A stretch of DNA of 64,000 bases from Crateriforma sp964453205 (GCA_964453205.1 CAYVRC010000006.1:13344-77343), one strand, 5' to 3'; shown: positions 1 through 11,877, counted from the first letter of the stretch. Made by a program: numbers and translations. The notes: generated by a model from the sequence alone, not told the origin.

Positions 1-168
1 ACCGTGACGCATCGCAGCGTGGCTCCATGAAGGATGGCGGTGGGTTCGCGTCGAAAACCGTTCGACGGACCGACACCCATTCTATGCGAACGCGGGGGGC
101 ATCGCGGATGCCGAATCATTCAAAACTTGCGGCAATTTCGCCCGAAGCACCGAAACGCCGCGTCGCCG
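1..168. other. Left-edge stretch without an assignable gene
   Basis: This lies downstream of the minus-strand VWA gene. A minus-strand ATG at 80 opens a frame that stays open to the left edge (begins M-G-V-G-P-S-N-G), so another minus-strand gene could start here. With fewer than 30 codons visible, nothing can be assigned. Confidence 0.3.
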
Positions 169-2454
169 TCAGACCAACCCCTTGGTTTTTCGGCCGACCC
201 AAAACAGGCCCAGCATCGTGATCAAGGCCAGGGCCGCCAGCGGATGGCACCACAACTGGACCCGCTTGACCGCCGGCGGCGGCAGGGGCAGTGACGCCAG
301 TCGGTCGACGATTTGATCGATCTGGTCCGGTCGCACCGACAGTCCGCCGGTCACGACGGCCAATTCTTGCAGGACTTCCGGACGCGCAGGCTTGCCGATC
401 TGTTCGGCCAGTTGACCCTGCACGAAAAAGTTGGTTCGCAGGTCCGCCGACGCTTGCGGTGACGTCACCAAGACCTCGTGACGGCCCGGTTCCTGGGGCG
501 TGAATCGCCCCCGGAACACGCCCCACGATTCGCCTTCGGCCAACAATCTCGCCGTCGATGTCCGTCCGCTCGGCGCGGTGATCCGCGCGACCACGTTGCC
601 CTTTTGAAGCGGTTCGCCGTTTTTCGAAACCACGTGTGCGGTCAACGACATGGTTTGGCGACGTCCCGGCTGGTCGGGCGTGTAATAGAACCGCATGGAT
701 TCCCCGCGTGCCATGTTGCGTTGGTAAGCCATCCAACGCACGACTTGACCCCAGAACCGATAGTGATATTTGTCCTCGACACCCTTTCGCCAACGCCACG
801 CGCCATCGGTTCCCATGAACAACACCTTGCCGGCACCGAACGTGCGGGTGACCAGCAAGGGCAAACGTCCGTAGCGATTGGTGACTTCGCCGTGAACGGC
901 CAAGGTCTCCGTGCCCGGTCGCGAACGCAGCACCGGCGCGTACCACTGGAATCCCGGCAAGTCTTCCCATACCTGCACGTTTTCTTCGGTCGTATCGGCC
1001 AGCTTGGTCAGCAAACTGGTGCGGCCGATCTCGGATAGCTGAAAATGACCCGCTTGAACCGCGCCCCAGCCGTCCGGCTGCAGCGGATCCAAGTCGACCG
1101 GATAAAGCTGGTCGAGTTCAGTATTCAGAAGCCCGAATTGACGTCCCTGCAAGCCCGGCATGAACACCAAGCCGCTGGCTTGGAATTGCACCAAGCCTTT
1201 CAACAGGTTCGCTTGCTCGGCTGTCAACTGGCCGTCGTCGATTCCCACGTCGCCCAGGAACACGACGTCGTAGGACGACAATTCCTCGATCGTTTCGGGA
1301 AAGGATTTGATGTAGTCGGTCGAACCGCCGCCGACGGCTTCCAAGCGAGGATGAAACAGCAAGCACGAAACGTCGACGCCGGGATCACGCGACAACGCGT
1401 TTCGCAAGTAACGGTATTCCCAACGCGGCAAGGATTCGACGACCAAGACGTTGAGTCGTTCTTCGCGAATCGCGATCGGCGCGGATCGTTCGTTGTTGCT
1501 CGGGATGACGTCGTCGGGATGCAAGCTGACTTTGACGTCGACGTCGTAATCGCCTTTCGTGTCGGGTTTCCAAATGAAGGCGTCGGAGGTTTTCCCCATC
1601 GCCGCGACTTCGACCTGTTTGTCGATCGTCTCGCCGTCGGATGTGGTCAGCGAAACGGTCGCCGACGTGACGCGGGGCAACGAACTTTGCAAAGTGAACG
1701 GCACCCGCACGGGTTTTCCCAGGGTCGCGAACGTCGGCAAGTCGACCGTCAACAGTTCGACGTCGGGCAGCTTGCGGGAACTGCCCACGGGAACCGTGAA
1801 CACCGGCACGCCCTTCATCCGTAATCGCGTCGCGGCGTCGACCGGCGGCGGACCTTCGTTCCAGTCGCCGTCGGAAATCACGATCACGCCGAGCAAGTCC
1901 GTGACCTCCTCGGCGATCCGGCTGAGCGGGGCGTTCAGGTTCGTCGCTTGATCGTTCGCCCCGTTCGATTCCGTCGCCGCCGGACGGATCACCTCGTTGA
2001 TCGGCTGAACGAGAACGCGTAAATCATCGCCCAAGCCTTTCCAGGCGTCGGGCTTGGTCAACGGCGCGGTCACCTGATCACGCCGAATCAGACGGTCCGT
2101 GTTGCCGTCGACATTCGCGTCGCGGTCGCCCGCCGGGGTGTCCCGGTCCGGTGTCACGTCGCGGGTCGCCATGCTGGGCGAGTTGTCCCAGATCACAGCG
2201 ACGGTCGGCTTGGTGTCGGGGCGATACTCGGTTTGCCATTCCGGCTGGTTCAGGAGGACGGCGATGAAGGCGACGATCACGAATCGAAGAGCCTCGAGCA
2301 TTCCCACGCCGGCCGCGTACCCGCTGCGACGCCAAGCGACCGAGCAGACGATCGCCGTGACCAGGACCAACAACGCCGACAGTAAAATCGACCAACCGGT
2401 CGGCAGGAATGTCAACTCGGATCGCGTATCGGCAATGAAACAGAAGCTTGTCAT
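169..2454 (-). CDS. Membrane VWA-like protein with amidotransferase-like region, last gene of MoxR/Bat-type operon
   Basis: About 761 residues. Two N-terminal membrane segments (about 21-41 and 53-69) precede a von Willebrand A-like region with a MIDAS-type DNSPS motif at about 90-94. A class-I-glutamine-amidotransferase-like region starts near 335 (LNVLVVESLPRWEYRYL), and a C-terminal membrane segment ends the protein. The start was chosen because ATG at 2454 overlaps the upstream stop as ATGA; the frame is open further upstream but inside the neighbouring gene. Families of this kind sit beside MoxR and DUF58 genes and are thought to act with the AAA+ ATPase in envelope or complex-assembly functions. 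The exact role is unknown. Confidence 0.85.
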   Translation of the reverse strand: MTSFCFIADTRSELTFLPTGWSILLSALLVLVTAIVCSVAWRRSGYAAGVGMLEALRFVIVAFIAVLLNQPEWQTEYRPDTKPTVAVIWDNSPSMATRDVTPDRDTPAGDRDANVDGNTDRLIRRDQVTAPLTKPDAWKGLGDDLRVLVQPINEVIRPAATESNGANDQATNLNAPLSRIAEEVTDLLGVIVISDGDWNEGPPPVDAATRLRMKGVPVFTVPVGSSRKLPDVELLTVDLPTFATLGKPVRVPFTLQSSLPRVTSATVSLTTSDGETIDKQVEVAAMGKTSDAFIWKPDTKGDYDVDVKVSLHPDDVIPSNNERSAPIAIREERLNVLVVESLPRWEYRYLRNALSRDPGVDVSCLLFHPRLEAVGGGSTDYIKSFPETIEELSSYDVVFLGDVGIDDGQLTAEQANLLKGLVQFQASGLVFMPGLQGRQFGLLNTELDQLYPVDLDPLQPDGWGAVQAGHFQLSEIGRTSLLTKLADTTEENVQVWEDLPGFQWYAPVLRSRPGTETLAVHGEVTNRYGRLPLLVTRTFGAGKVLFMGTDGAWRWRKGVEDKYHYRFWGQVVRWMAYQRNMARGESMRFYYTPDQPGRRQTMSLTAHVVSKNGEPLQKGNVVARITAPSGRTSTARLLAEGESWGVFRGRFTPQEPGRHEVLVTSPQASADLRTNFFVQGQLAEQIGKPARPEVLQELAVVTGGLSVRPDQIDQIVDRLASLPLPPPAVKRVQLWCHPLAALALITMLGLFWVGRKTKGLV

Positions 2455-4589
2455 GCGTCCGCCACGCCTCCGCCGGATCGTGCCGGAAACGGTGAATTCG
2501 ACGCGTCGACCGGGGCCCGTTTTCGCGGCAGACACAACAGAGCTTCGGCGACCAAGGCGATCATCATCAGCCCCAAGAAGAGACGCCAGATTTCCTGGAC
2601 CAGTGAAGCGGACGATCCGGCTTGTTGCTGCACGCGATCAAAATTCAAGCCGGCAAAGATGCCTTCGAGTTGATCGCCGGTCGCCGTTTCGATGGTGTCT
2701 TCCGCGTCGCCACGGTTGACCGCGATCAGGCGTTCGCCTTCGCCATAAACGCCGGAGTATCGCGCGAAATGCGTCGACGTGCCCTCGTCGGGGCCGGCTT
2801 TGCGAACCCAATCGTCGCTGAGAACGGATGTCTCGCCGGCGGTCAATTGTCGTGTCGACCCGAGCGTGCCCACGCCGTCGGCGAGAGCCCGTTGGATCAA
2901 CGCGTACAGCACGATCCCGCTGCGCGCCAGCGACGACGCGTCGGCGTCGACACCGGTGGCCAGGAAGTACACGCTGCGTCCGCCCTGGATCGAGCGGGCC
3001 AGCAGCGGCGATTCGTCGGGCAGCGTCGCCAACGACAATTTCGATCCCTCCAAACGTCGATAACGGCTGACCTTCAAATCACCGACCGGCAAGGCCGCGC
3101 CGCTGCGGACGCCGGACAGCAAGTCGTGGTCGCCGATCCAAGTGCTGACGCCGACCGGCTGGTCCGCGATGACTTCGTCGCCCCACGTCAGGCCGGCGAA
3201 ACTGCGCGACGAAGTTTCCTCCGGTGCAAAGAACAGTAACCGCCCACCGCGTTCCAAGAACGGCTGCAGGGCCGCCGTTTCGGTTTCGTCCGGCAGCCTT
3301 TCGGTCCACAGGACCATCGCCACGTCATTCAGTTCGGTGCTGACGAATTCCTCCGCCGTCACCGCCGTTGCCAGGCAAACGGTTTCCGCGTCGGGCGGGA
3401 TGCCGGCGGCCAGCATCAACGGCCTCGCTTCGTCGGTCCGTCCGTCGACCGCATCGCCGCAAACGACCACCGTTTTTCGCACCGTCGGCGCGCCGTAGGC
3501 GAAATAAAACTCGTTGTCTTGCAAGTTCGCGTCGGCGGGCAACGAGACTCGTCCCCAACCGGACTGGCTGCCGCCGTCGAGCGGGATGACCAGGTTCGCG
3601 ATCTCGGTCACGTCACCGGTCAGCTTCACATCGAACTTGCTGCGGGCACCGTCCAGGTCCAACTCGATCGGAATCTCGCCGTCGGGGTCGGCCGTCTCGT
3701 CGATTTCGCCGATTTGGCGAACCACCAGGGAGACCAATAAGCGGGTGCCGCCGGCCGGCGGGTCGGACGGCTGCAAGTCTTCGGCGGTGACTTCTTCGCT
3801 GGACGCGAACACCGGCTCGGCAGCCCGCGCCGCCTCGGCGGCCGTCTGCCCGTCGACCCGTTTGGCCTGCGTCACACGAATCGAACGATTCAGATTCGAT
3901 GTTTCGGCGGGCGTCACCAAGTGCAACCGGACGGATTGCGGCAACCGGCGGATCGATTGGTTGATCGCGGACCATCGTCCGCTGGCGACGTTCCAATCCC
4001 CGCGTTGCAGGTCCGAGACGATCCAGCACTCGACGCTGCTGGGTTGGTTGTCGCGGATGTAGCCCACCGCGGTTTCGACCATCGACGCGATGTCGGCGGT
4101 GGCCGCGGAAGGCTGAGCGACCGAAAGGGCGGCCAACTGATCGACCGATTCGAGCAGGACGGGCCGGTTCGCGTCGTCGTCGATCCACACGTAGCGGTTC
4201 GACTCGACGACTCGCAACGATTCCATCAACTGACGCGTCAGCGATGCCAAGTTCGTCTGCCCGTCCGACGCGGCGGCGGCCATGCTGGGCGAACGGTCGA
4301 CGATGATGATCGTGGTGTCGACACGGCTGCCCACGGCCAAGCCCAGCCAGCCGCTGCTCAGCGGTCGCGCCACGGCAAACACCAAACCGGCGACGGCCAA
4401 AGTCCTGGCCGCCAAAATCAGGTACCGACGAATCTTGGCGTAACCGCTGGACATCTTGTTGGCCGTCAACAGGAACGCCATCGCCGCCCAAGGCACGGTT
4501 TGATAACGACGTTGGTTGATCAAGTGGATGATGACGGGCAAGGCGATCAACGGCAGGCCCCACAGCATCCAAGGCTGCAAAAAACTCAT
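2451..4589 (-). CDS. BatA-like VWA membrane protein
   Basis: 712 residues. The N-terminus (MSFLQPWMLWGLPLIALPVI) is the typical BatA N-terminal segment, a membrane anchor followed by the INQRR stretch. A second hydrophobic stretch lies at about 56-75, and a VWA domain has MIDAS-like DRSPS at 98-102. A C-terminal membrane helix lies near 675-695. It overlaps the genes on both sides as ATGA, so translational coupling in a MoxR-DUF58-BatA-VWA operon is likely. Bat proteins were named for Bacteroides aerotolerance; the function in planctomycetes is not established. Confidence 0.88.
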   Translation of the reverse strand: MSFLQPWMLWGLPLIALPVIIHLINQRRYQTVPWAAMAFLLTANKMSSGYAKIRRYLILAARTLAVAGLVFAVARPLSSGWLGLAVGSRVDTTIIIVDRSPSMAAAASDGQTNLASLTRQLMESLRVVESNRYVWIDDDANRPVLLESVDQLAALSVAQPSAATADIASMVETAVGYIRDNQPSSVECWIVSDLQRGDWNVASGRWSAINQSIRRLPQSVRLHLVTPAETSNLNRSIRVTQAKRVDGQTAAEAARAAEPVFASSEEVTAEDLQPSDPPAGGTRLLVSLVVRQIGEIDETADPDGEIPIELDLDGARSKFDVKLTGDVTEIANLVIPLDGGSQSGWGRVSLPADANLQDNEFYFAYGAPTVRKTVVVCGDAVDGRTDEARPLMLAAGIPPDAETVCLATAVTAEEFVSTELNDVAMVLWTERLPDETETAALQPFLERGGRLLFFAPEETSSRSFAGLTWGDEVIADQPVGVSTWIGDHDLLSGVRSGAALPVGDLKVSRYRRLEGSKLSLATLPDESPLLARSIQGGRSVYFLATGVDADASSLARSGIVLYALIQRALADGVGTLGSTRQLTAGETSVLSDDWVRKAGPDEGTSTHFARYSGVYGEGERLIAVNRGDAEDTIETATGDQLEGIFAGLNFDRVQQQAGSSASLVQEIWRLFLGLMMIALVAEALLCLPRKRAPVDASNSPFPARSGGGVADA

Positions 4590-5551
4590 CCGTGGACACC
4601 TTTCGAGGAATCACCGCTGCCCGGAGAAGCCGGTGCCTTGCCGCCCCGGGCGCGACCGATCAAGAACCTCCGCAGCACGCCTTCGTAATCCTCGTCCGTC
4701 ACGACGCGGACGTAATCCACCGCGCTGACCAGCATCAAATCCTGAACGTCGCGGAGGTAGTTCCCCAGCGCGGTGTGGTAACGCTGCGACACGTCCTCGG
4801 GATCGGCAAAGACGTGCGTGTCGCCTTCCATGTCCAAAAATCGGGTCGGACGATTGAAGGCGAAATCCAGTTCTTGTCGATCCAGCAGATGAAAAATCGC
4901 CACGTCGTGCTTAGCAAAGCGGAGGTGATCGATCGCGCTGCGAAGTTGTTCCAAGTCGACGAACAAGTCCGAAGCCAATACCACCAAAGACCTCTGCCGG
5001 GTCGTCTCGGCGAACTCGTGAAGCCGATCGACCAGGCGGGTCGCGCCGCCGGCCTTGGTGTTTTCCATCACGTCGTACAGCCCCCGCAAGTGACTGGGCG
5101 TGCGACGCGGCGGAATCGTTTGGGTGATTTCCTCGGCGATGCTGGTCAGCCCCACCGCGTCGCCTTGCTGCACGGCCAAATGCGCGATCGCGGCCAGCAA
5201 ACGTCGGGCGTAATCCAGCTTCGTCAGTTCGCCGCTGGCAAAGTCCATCGAACCGCTGGTGTCCAAGACGAGGTGACATCGCAGGTTCGTGTCGGCTTCG
5301 AATTCCTTGACGTAAAAGCGATCCGTGCGGCCGTAGGCCCGCCAGTCCAATCTGCGCAAGTCGTCACCGGGCACGTAGCGTCGGTATTCGGCGAATTCGA
5401 CGCTCGATCCGCGGTGCGGGCTGGCGTGCATTCCCGAAACGCTGCCCAACATCGCGCGGCGTGAGAACAACGGAATGGCTGACAAACGCACCAGCGTTTG
5501 CATGTCCAAAAAGTCGCGTTGGTTGTTTTGTGGAATCATGGTTCGGGTCAC
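4586..5551 (-). CDS. DUF58 domain protein
   Basis: 321 residues. It carries the DUF58 hallmark region (RGSSVEFAEYRRYVPGDDLR followed by RRLDWRAYGRTD, about 47-77) and a VWA-like strand with DTSGS at 97-101. DUF58 proteins are usually encoded directly after MoxR ATPases, as here. The GTG start at 5551 overlaps the MoxR stop (GTGA); an ATG at 5539 is an alternative. The downstream overlap with the BatA-like gene is ATGA. A soluble or membrane-associated partner of the MoxR ATPase is the inferred role. Confidence 0.9.
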   Translation of the reverse strand: MTRTMIPQNNQRDFLDMQTLVRLSAIPLFSRRAMLGSVSGMHASPHRGSSVEFAEYRRYVPGDDLRRLDWRAYGRTDRFYVKEFEADTNLRCHLVLDTSGSMDFASGELTKLDYARRLLAAIAHLAVQQGDAVGLTSIAEEITQTIPPRRTPSHLRGLYDVMENTKAGGATRLVDRLHEFAETTRQRSLVVLASDLFVDLEQLRSAIDHLRFAKHDVAIFHLLDRQELDFAFNRPTRFLDMEGDTHVFADPEDVSQRYHTALGNYLRDVQDLMLVSAVDYVRVVTDEDYEGVLRRFLIGRARGGKAPASPGSGDSSKGVHG

Positions 5552-6582
5552 GACGCGGCGCGAGCGGCGACGTCGCGGACGGATTCTTCCACCAGTTGTT
5601 TGACGATCTGCTTGGCGTCGACGCCTTCGCTTTGCGCGGCAAAGGTCGTGATCAAGCGGTGCGTCAAGACCGGCTCGGCGACCGCTTCGACGTCCTCACT
5701 GCGGACCATGTACTGTCCCTCCAGCGCGGCGCGGGTTTTGCCACCCAGGATCAAATACTGGACCGCGCGGGGGCCGGCACCCCAGGCCACCAAGCGTTTC
5801 AGCCAATCCGGAGCATCCGCTTCGCCCGGCCGGGTCCGGCGGACCAATTTGACGGCGAATTGGTAAACGTGATCGGGGACCGGGATGCGTCGCGCCAAAT
5901 GTTGGAAGCGGACGATCTGTTCGCCGTCGAGCAAGTGTTCCAGCTCGGGCATCGAATCACCGGTCGTCGTCCTTGCGATCAGGATTTCTTCGGCTTCGCT
6001 GGGATAACCCAGTTCGATCAGAAACATGAATCGGTCGAGCTGGGCTTCGGGCAACGGGTAGGTGCCTTCCTGTTCGACCGGGTTTTGCGTCGCCAAAACG
6101 AGGAACGGTTCTTCCAAGACGTAAGGTTTGCCCAGTACCGTCACACGACGTTCCTGCATCGCTTCGAGCATCGCGGCTTGCGTCTTCGGCGGAGCCCGGT
6201 TGATCTCGTCGGCAAGCACGATGTTGGCGAACACCGGTCCGTGGACGAATTGGAACTCACGGCGGCCTTCGGCGGTGTCCTGCAAAATGTCCGTGCCGGT
6301 GATGTCCATCGGCATCAGGTCGGGCGTGAACTGGATGCGACTGAAACGCAACGAAAGCGTTTCGGCCAACTTGCTGACCAGCAACGTCTTGGCCAAGCCG
6401 GGCACGCCCATCAACAGGGAATGGCCGCGGGAGAAAAAACAGATCAACAGCTGATCGATCACGTCGGTCTGTCCGACGATGACTTTCGCCAATTCGTCCT
6501 TCAATCTTTGGTGCGTTTGTTGAAGCAGTGCCAGGCTTTGAACGTCGTCGTCACTGAGCTGGTTCGGGGCATCTTGGGTCAC
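5548..6582 (-). CDS. MoxR family AAA+ ATPase
   Basis: About 344 residues from GTG at 6582; a TTG at 6612 would add ten. Visible motifs are Walker A GVPGLAKT (about 59-66), Walker B LADEIN (about 123-128) and the MoxR stretch NPVEQEGTYPLPEAQLDRF. The C-terminal lid domain is intact. The GTG start is preferred because a GGAG lies eleven bases upstream of it. It is the first gene of the four-gene operon. MoxR ATPases act as chaperone-like machines that mature or assemble protein complexes with DUF58/VWA partners. Confidence 0.92.
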   Translation of the reverse strand: MTQDAPNQLSDDDVQSLALLQQTHQRLKDELAKVIVGQTDVIDQLLICFFSRGHSLLMGVPGLAKTLLVSKLAETLSLRFSRIQFTPDLMPMDITGTDILQDTAEGRREFQFVHGPVFANIVLADEINRAPPKTQAAMLEAMQERRVTVLGKPYVLEEPFLVLATQNPVEQEGTYPLPEAQLDRFMFLIELGYPSEAEEILIARTTTGDSMPELEHLLDGEQIVRFQHLARRIPVPDHVYQFAVKLVRRTRPGEADAPDWLKRLVAWGAGPRAVQYLILGGKTRAALEGQYMVRSEDVEAVAEPVLTHRLITTFAAQSEGVDAKQIVKQLVEESVRDVAARAAS

Positions 6583-6696
6583 GTCCGGGGGGACTCCGCA
6601 AAAAGTTGGCAAAAGCAGGGGGGCGAATCAGCTTGGCAGAGTATCATCCGGCGAACGCGGCCGCAAATTATTCGGCTCCGACCACGTCTTTTGCCG

Positions 6697-6741
6697 CTCG
6701 GCCGCCGGGCTACTCGGCCGCCGGGCTACTCGGCCGCCGGG
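6697..6741. repeat. Three 16-bp tandem units at a gene 3' end
   Basis: CTCGGCCGCCGGG recurs at 6697, 6713 and 6729, a 16-bp period. On the minus strand the unit carries the last codons and TAG stop of the DUF6513 gene, followed by further copies, so the gene's 3' end appears to have been duplicated by slippage. Confidence 0.8.
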
Positions 6742-8195
6742 TTGCCGGGCCGGTGTCGGCTGGTGCGGGCGATCCGGTGCAGGTCCTCGGCCACCGTCAA
6801 GATCCCCCAGTCGAGTGCGCGGTCCTGTTCGTACTGTTTGCCCAATTGCAAGGCGAGCGTCGCTTTGGCCAATTCGTAGCCCAAGTAAAAAGCGTGCGAA
6901 GCGTCCACGTTGTCCGACTGAGGCCGTGCCAACAAGGCTTCGAACAGCCGAAACGGATCGTCGTCGCTCAAGTGAAGGCCGGCGGAGACCAGATGAAGCG
7001 TCTGATCCTGGGCGAACAATCGATAGTTGTTGTCACGAATCGTCTCGCTGAGCTGATCGAACATGTCGGCGGGATAGGGACGCAGCTTCGCGTCTCGCAA
7101 CATGACCAAATCGTCGCTCAAACGCTTCGGCGGAATCCGTCGGGTGATCGCATGACGGACCAGCCGCCGCGCGACGTCGCATTCTCGCACCGAGGACCTG
7201 GCCCAGTTGATCACCTGGGTCGTCAACACGCTTTCGATCCGCAGTTCTTGGCAGATCGCCAGCAGCAAGAAATTCAAGCCCGCCGAATCCACATCGGTCA
7301 GCTCGGTGACGTTCCCGATCCCCATCATCATCGGCGCGTCCGGGTAAGCGGCGCGGACTCGGGCGTAACGTTGCAGGCTGGCGAACAGGCCGGAGCCGAT
7401 CGGTTCGAGGATCGCATCCAAGCGAAACGCCACGCCGTGATCGTTCAAGTAAGCCACCGTACGGTCCAGACCGGCCGAGTCGTCGGGCGTGTCGGGAATG
7501 GCAACGACTTCGCATCCCCAATCCGGGCAGGCGTGACGATTGCTCGCGTTGACCGACAACACCAAGTCGGCCCCCGCCGCGGTCGCCGCCGCCGCCTCGC
7601 CGACATCGAACGTGTCGATCGAAATCTTTAGCCCCAAGTCTTTGGCCGCGACAACATAGTCCGCGATTCTCGAGCAAGTGTTCGACGGATCGCACCCGAT
7701 GTCGATTCGGTCCGCGCCGTCGCCGACCAAGCGGTTCGCCTGTCGTACAAATTCATCGACCGACCGTCTCGGCACGTGATTGATTTCGGCAATGATTTCG
7801 ATGTCGAATGTCGACAAGTCCGGCGGCACACGAGTCCCGCCGAACCACTCGGGCAGCTCGCGACAATCCGTCGGCCCGATCAAGATCGTTGCCCCCGATT
7901 GACGCGAAAGGTCGTCCAACCAAGCGGACTCCTGCTGATCATCCGCGTGTCTTTGTTGACGCAAAAACCCGGGCAAGACGACATGAGTGGCCGTGTCGGG
8001 AACGTCCAGATGACGCCGCAGAAACTTCGGCGTCATCAAAGCCGCCACGGTGATCGGTAACACACCAACGGTGTACGAGAATCCGTAGCGATCGGCCAGT
8101 TGCGATGCAATGTCGCGCAACGCCTCGGCGGCCAACTTGCCGGTGACGAAGTGATAGTGATGGTCCGGTTTCGGATCGCGGCGTGCGTCGTTCAT
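6726..8195 (-). CDS. DUF6513 / dihydropteroate-synthase-like pterin-binding protein
   Basis: About 489 residues from ATG at 8195 (MNDARRDPKPDHHYHFVTGK). The N-terminal part (1-130) matches the DUF6513 pattern. A pterin-binding TIM-barrel-like region follows (about 130-400) with DIGCDPSNT, a KISIDTF strand and LSVNASN. Proteins of this type occur with tetrahydromethanopterin-linked C1 genes in methylotrophs and planctomycetes, so a role in pterin cofactor synthesis or C1 transfer is inferred. No other C1 gene is visible here. It is divergent from the pseudouridine synthase gene, and its 3' end lies in a 16-bp tandem repeat. Confidence 0.75.
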   Translation of the reverse strand: MNDARRDPKPDHHYHFVTGKLAAEALRDIASQLADRYGFSYTVGVLPITVAALMTPKFLRRHLDVPDTATHVVLPGFLRQQRHADDQQESAWLDDLSRQSGATILIGPTDCRELPEWFGGTRVPPDLSTFDIEIIAEINHVPRRSVDEFVRQANRLVGDGADRIDIGCDPSNTCSRIADYVVAAKDLGLKISIDTFDVGEAAAATAAGADLVLSVNASNRHACPDWGCEVVAIPDTPDDSAGLDRTVAYLNDHGVAFRLDAILEPIGSGLFASLQRYARVRAAYPDAPMMMGIGNVTELTDVDSAGLNFLLLAICQELRIESVLTTQVINWARSSVRECDVARRLVRHAITRRIPPKRLSDDLVMLRDAKLRPYPADMFDQLSETIRDNNYRLFAQDQTLHLVSAGLHLSDDDPFRLFEALLARPQSDNVDASHAFYLGYELAKATLALQLGKQYEQDRALDWGILTVAEDLHRIARTSRHRPGNPAAE

Positions 8196-8447
8196 GCAAC
8201 CCATCTTGATCCAGGCGTCGCCGTCTGCCCAGCGCCGTCGAAACACAAACCGAACGAAACGATGACGTTTTATGGAAACCGTGCTACCGAAAACATCTTC
8301 GCGAAAGCTAGCGACTGCTCTTGACGTATCGGATGGTTCATCTAAAACCGCGATCACGAGAGACTCGTCGTGTGCGAACGTTCTTTGCTTTGCATCACGT
8401 GGCCGGGGTCTCTCGTTTTTTCATGCGCTAACGACAACGATGCAGTG

Positions 8448-9170
8448 ATGACTCCGCCGCAAGTGCTTTGGCAAACCGATCAAGCGATGGTCGTGATCAA
8501 ACCGGTCGGCATCGCGACGCAAGCGCCGCCGGGAATCGACAGCTTGGAATCACGGCTGCGAGGTTGGCTCGGCGAGGATCATTACATCGCGATGGTTCAT
8601 CGCTTGGATCGCCCCGTCGGCGGTTTGGTGTTGGTGGCGAAAACGAAACGCGCCGCGCGGTTGCTGAGCGAACAGCTCGCCAGCGGCAAAGTCGTCAAGA
8701 CGTATCGGGCGATCGCTTCGGGTGTTTGGAACGCGAATGACGACGACCGGGCCGAACCGTCCGTTTGGTGCGACTGGATTCGCAAGGTTCCCGATCAGCC
8801 ACGTTGTGAAATCGTGTCGCCCGGTACGGCAGGTGCAAAGGAAGCGATCACCGAGGTCACGTGGCACGATTACGACGCCTCGGAAAACGAGACCCGTTTG
8901 ACGCTCGTGCCGAAGACCGGCCGTATGCACCAGCTTCGCGTTCAGGCGGCCGCGCGGGGATTGCCGCTGCGCGGGGATTCGATTTACGGGCCCCGTGCCG
9001 ACGGTTCGGCGGAAAATCCGCCGACGGCCGGCAGGCCCCGAACGCCCGAGACGCCGGCCGTCGAGCTGGCAGGAGGCATCGAGCGAGCGGGCATCGGTTT
9101 GAGGGCGGTCTCCCTGCGGTTTTTTGATCCACGGTCGGGGCGGCTGGTGAGCGTCGCGGAATCGCCGTGA
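8448..9170 (+). CDS. RluA-family RNA pseudouridine synthase
   Basis: About 240 residues from ATG at 8448. The catalytic motif HRLDRPVGG lies at 51-59 with the expected Asp at 54, and the family stretch KTYRAIASG and a basic C-terminal half (PKTGRMHQLRVQ) follow. The enzyme isomerises uridine to pseudouridine in rRNA or tRNA; the target cannot be told from sequence. It has no N-terminal S4 domain, like the short members of the family. The frame is open upstream to 8370, but the homologous region begins at MTPPQVLWQTDQAMVV. Confidence 0.88.
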   Translation: MTPPQVLWQTDQAMVVIKPVGIATQAPPGIDSLESRLRGWLGEDHYIAMVHRLDRPVGGLVLVAKTKRAARLLSEQLASGKVVKTYRAIASGVWNANDDDRAEPSVWCDWIRKVPDQPRCEIVSPGTAGAKEAITEVTWHDYDASENETRLTLVPKTGRMHQLRVQAAARGLPLRGDSIYGPRADGSAENPPTAGRPRTPETPAVELAGGIERAGIGLRAVSLRFFDPRSGRLVSVAESP

Positions 9171-9306
9171 AGAGTCTGAAGCGATTCGGCCTTTTGATGC
9201 CAGGGCCTTTTGATGCCGAGTTCGTGCGGCGGTTGCCGGGACGAAGGATTCGCGGTTCATTGGGGGTGCTTCGAACCGACTCTTTCCTGACGCTTGATCG
9301 ACCATC

Positions 9307-11316
<2,010 letters not shown>

Positions 11317-11516
11317 CGGTTTCGCCATCTTTCGCATTTTGCCCAGTCGTTTGTTTGGGCAGCCGTCCAGAAATGGTGCCGCAAAAAAAACGTCAAATTT
11401 CTGCGAAAACCTTAGTGGAAAACGTGTCACGCCCCTGCGGAATGATAAGGTGATCCGGTGCGTGCAACCGACAGGCGGATTGGTCGCCTGAATCGATTGA
11501 TGGTCGAAGCCAACGG

Positions 11517-11864
11517 ATGGAGCAATATCTCGTGCCAGCATCTCGCCCCGACACAAGCCCCTTCGCCGACGTGGAGGCATCCATCGGCGTCGGCGTTTCT
11601 CCCCATCGCCGATCTTTGACGAAGCTGAAACATCGATTTCGGCAATCGGGCTATGGGGATCTGCAAGGCATCCGCGTTCAAATGCGTGGCCGTTTCGTTC
11701 ACTTGATGGGTGAAGTCCCGTCGTTCCATATGAAGCAGGTCGCCCAAGAGATGGTGCGTCACGATCTGCCCGGTCACCGTGTCGTCAACGAGTTGTCCGT
11801 CGGCGACACGCGGCCCTCTCCTCGACGCCGCGACGATTTTCGGGTCGTCCGGCAACCCCGTTAA
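11517..11864 (+). CDS. Small BON-domain protein
   Basis: 115 residues. Residues about 35-95 (KLKHRFRQSGYGDLQGIRVQ, then GRFVHLMGEVPSFHMKQVAQ) fit a BON domain, a small alpha/beta fold thought to bind membranes or ligands. A disordered basic C-terminus follows (RPSPRRRDDFRVVRQPR). No signal peptide is evident. It ends 13 bases from the convergent HEAT-repeat lipoprotein gene. The domain call rests on the G-D/E-V pattern and periodicity. Confidence 0.7.
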   Translation: MEQYLVPASRPDTSPFADVEASIGVGVSPHRRSLTKLKHRFRQSGYGDLQGIRVQMRGRFVHLMGEVPSFHMKQVAQEMVRHDLPGHRVVNELSVGDTRPSPRRRDDFRVVRQPR

Positions 11865-11877
11865 GCAACCGTCGGAC

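Noticed and set aside
5461..6879. 472-codon open frame on the plus strand
   Set aside because: Antisense to MoxR and the end of the DUF58 gene, whose motifs are unmistakable.
11427..11855. 142-codon minus-strand frame over the BON gene
   Set aside because: The plus-strand frame has the BON pattern; the minus frame does not.
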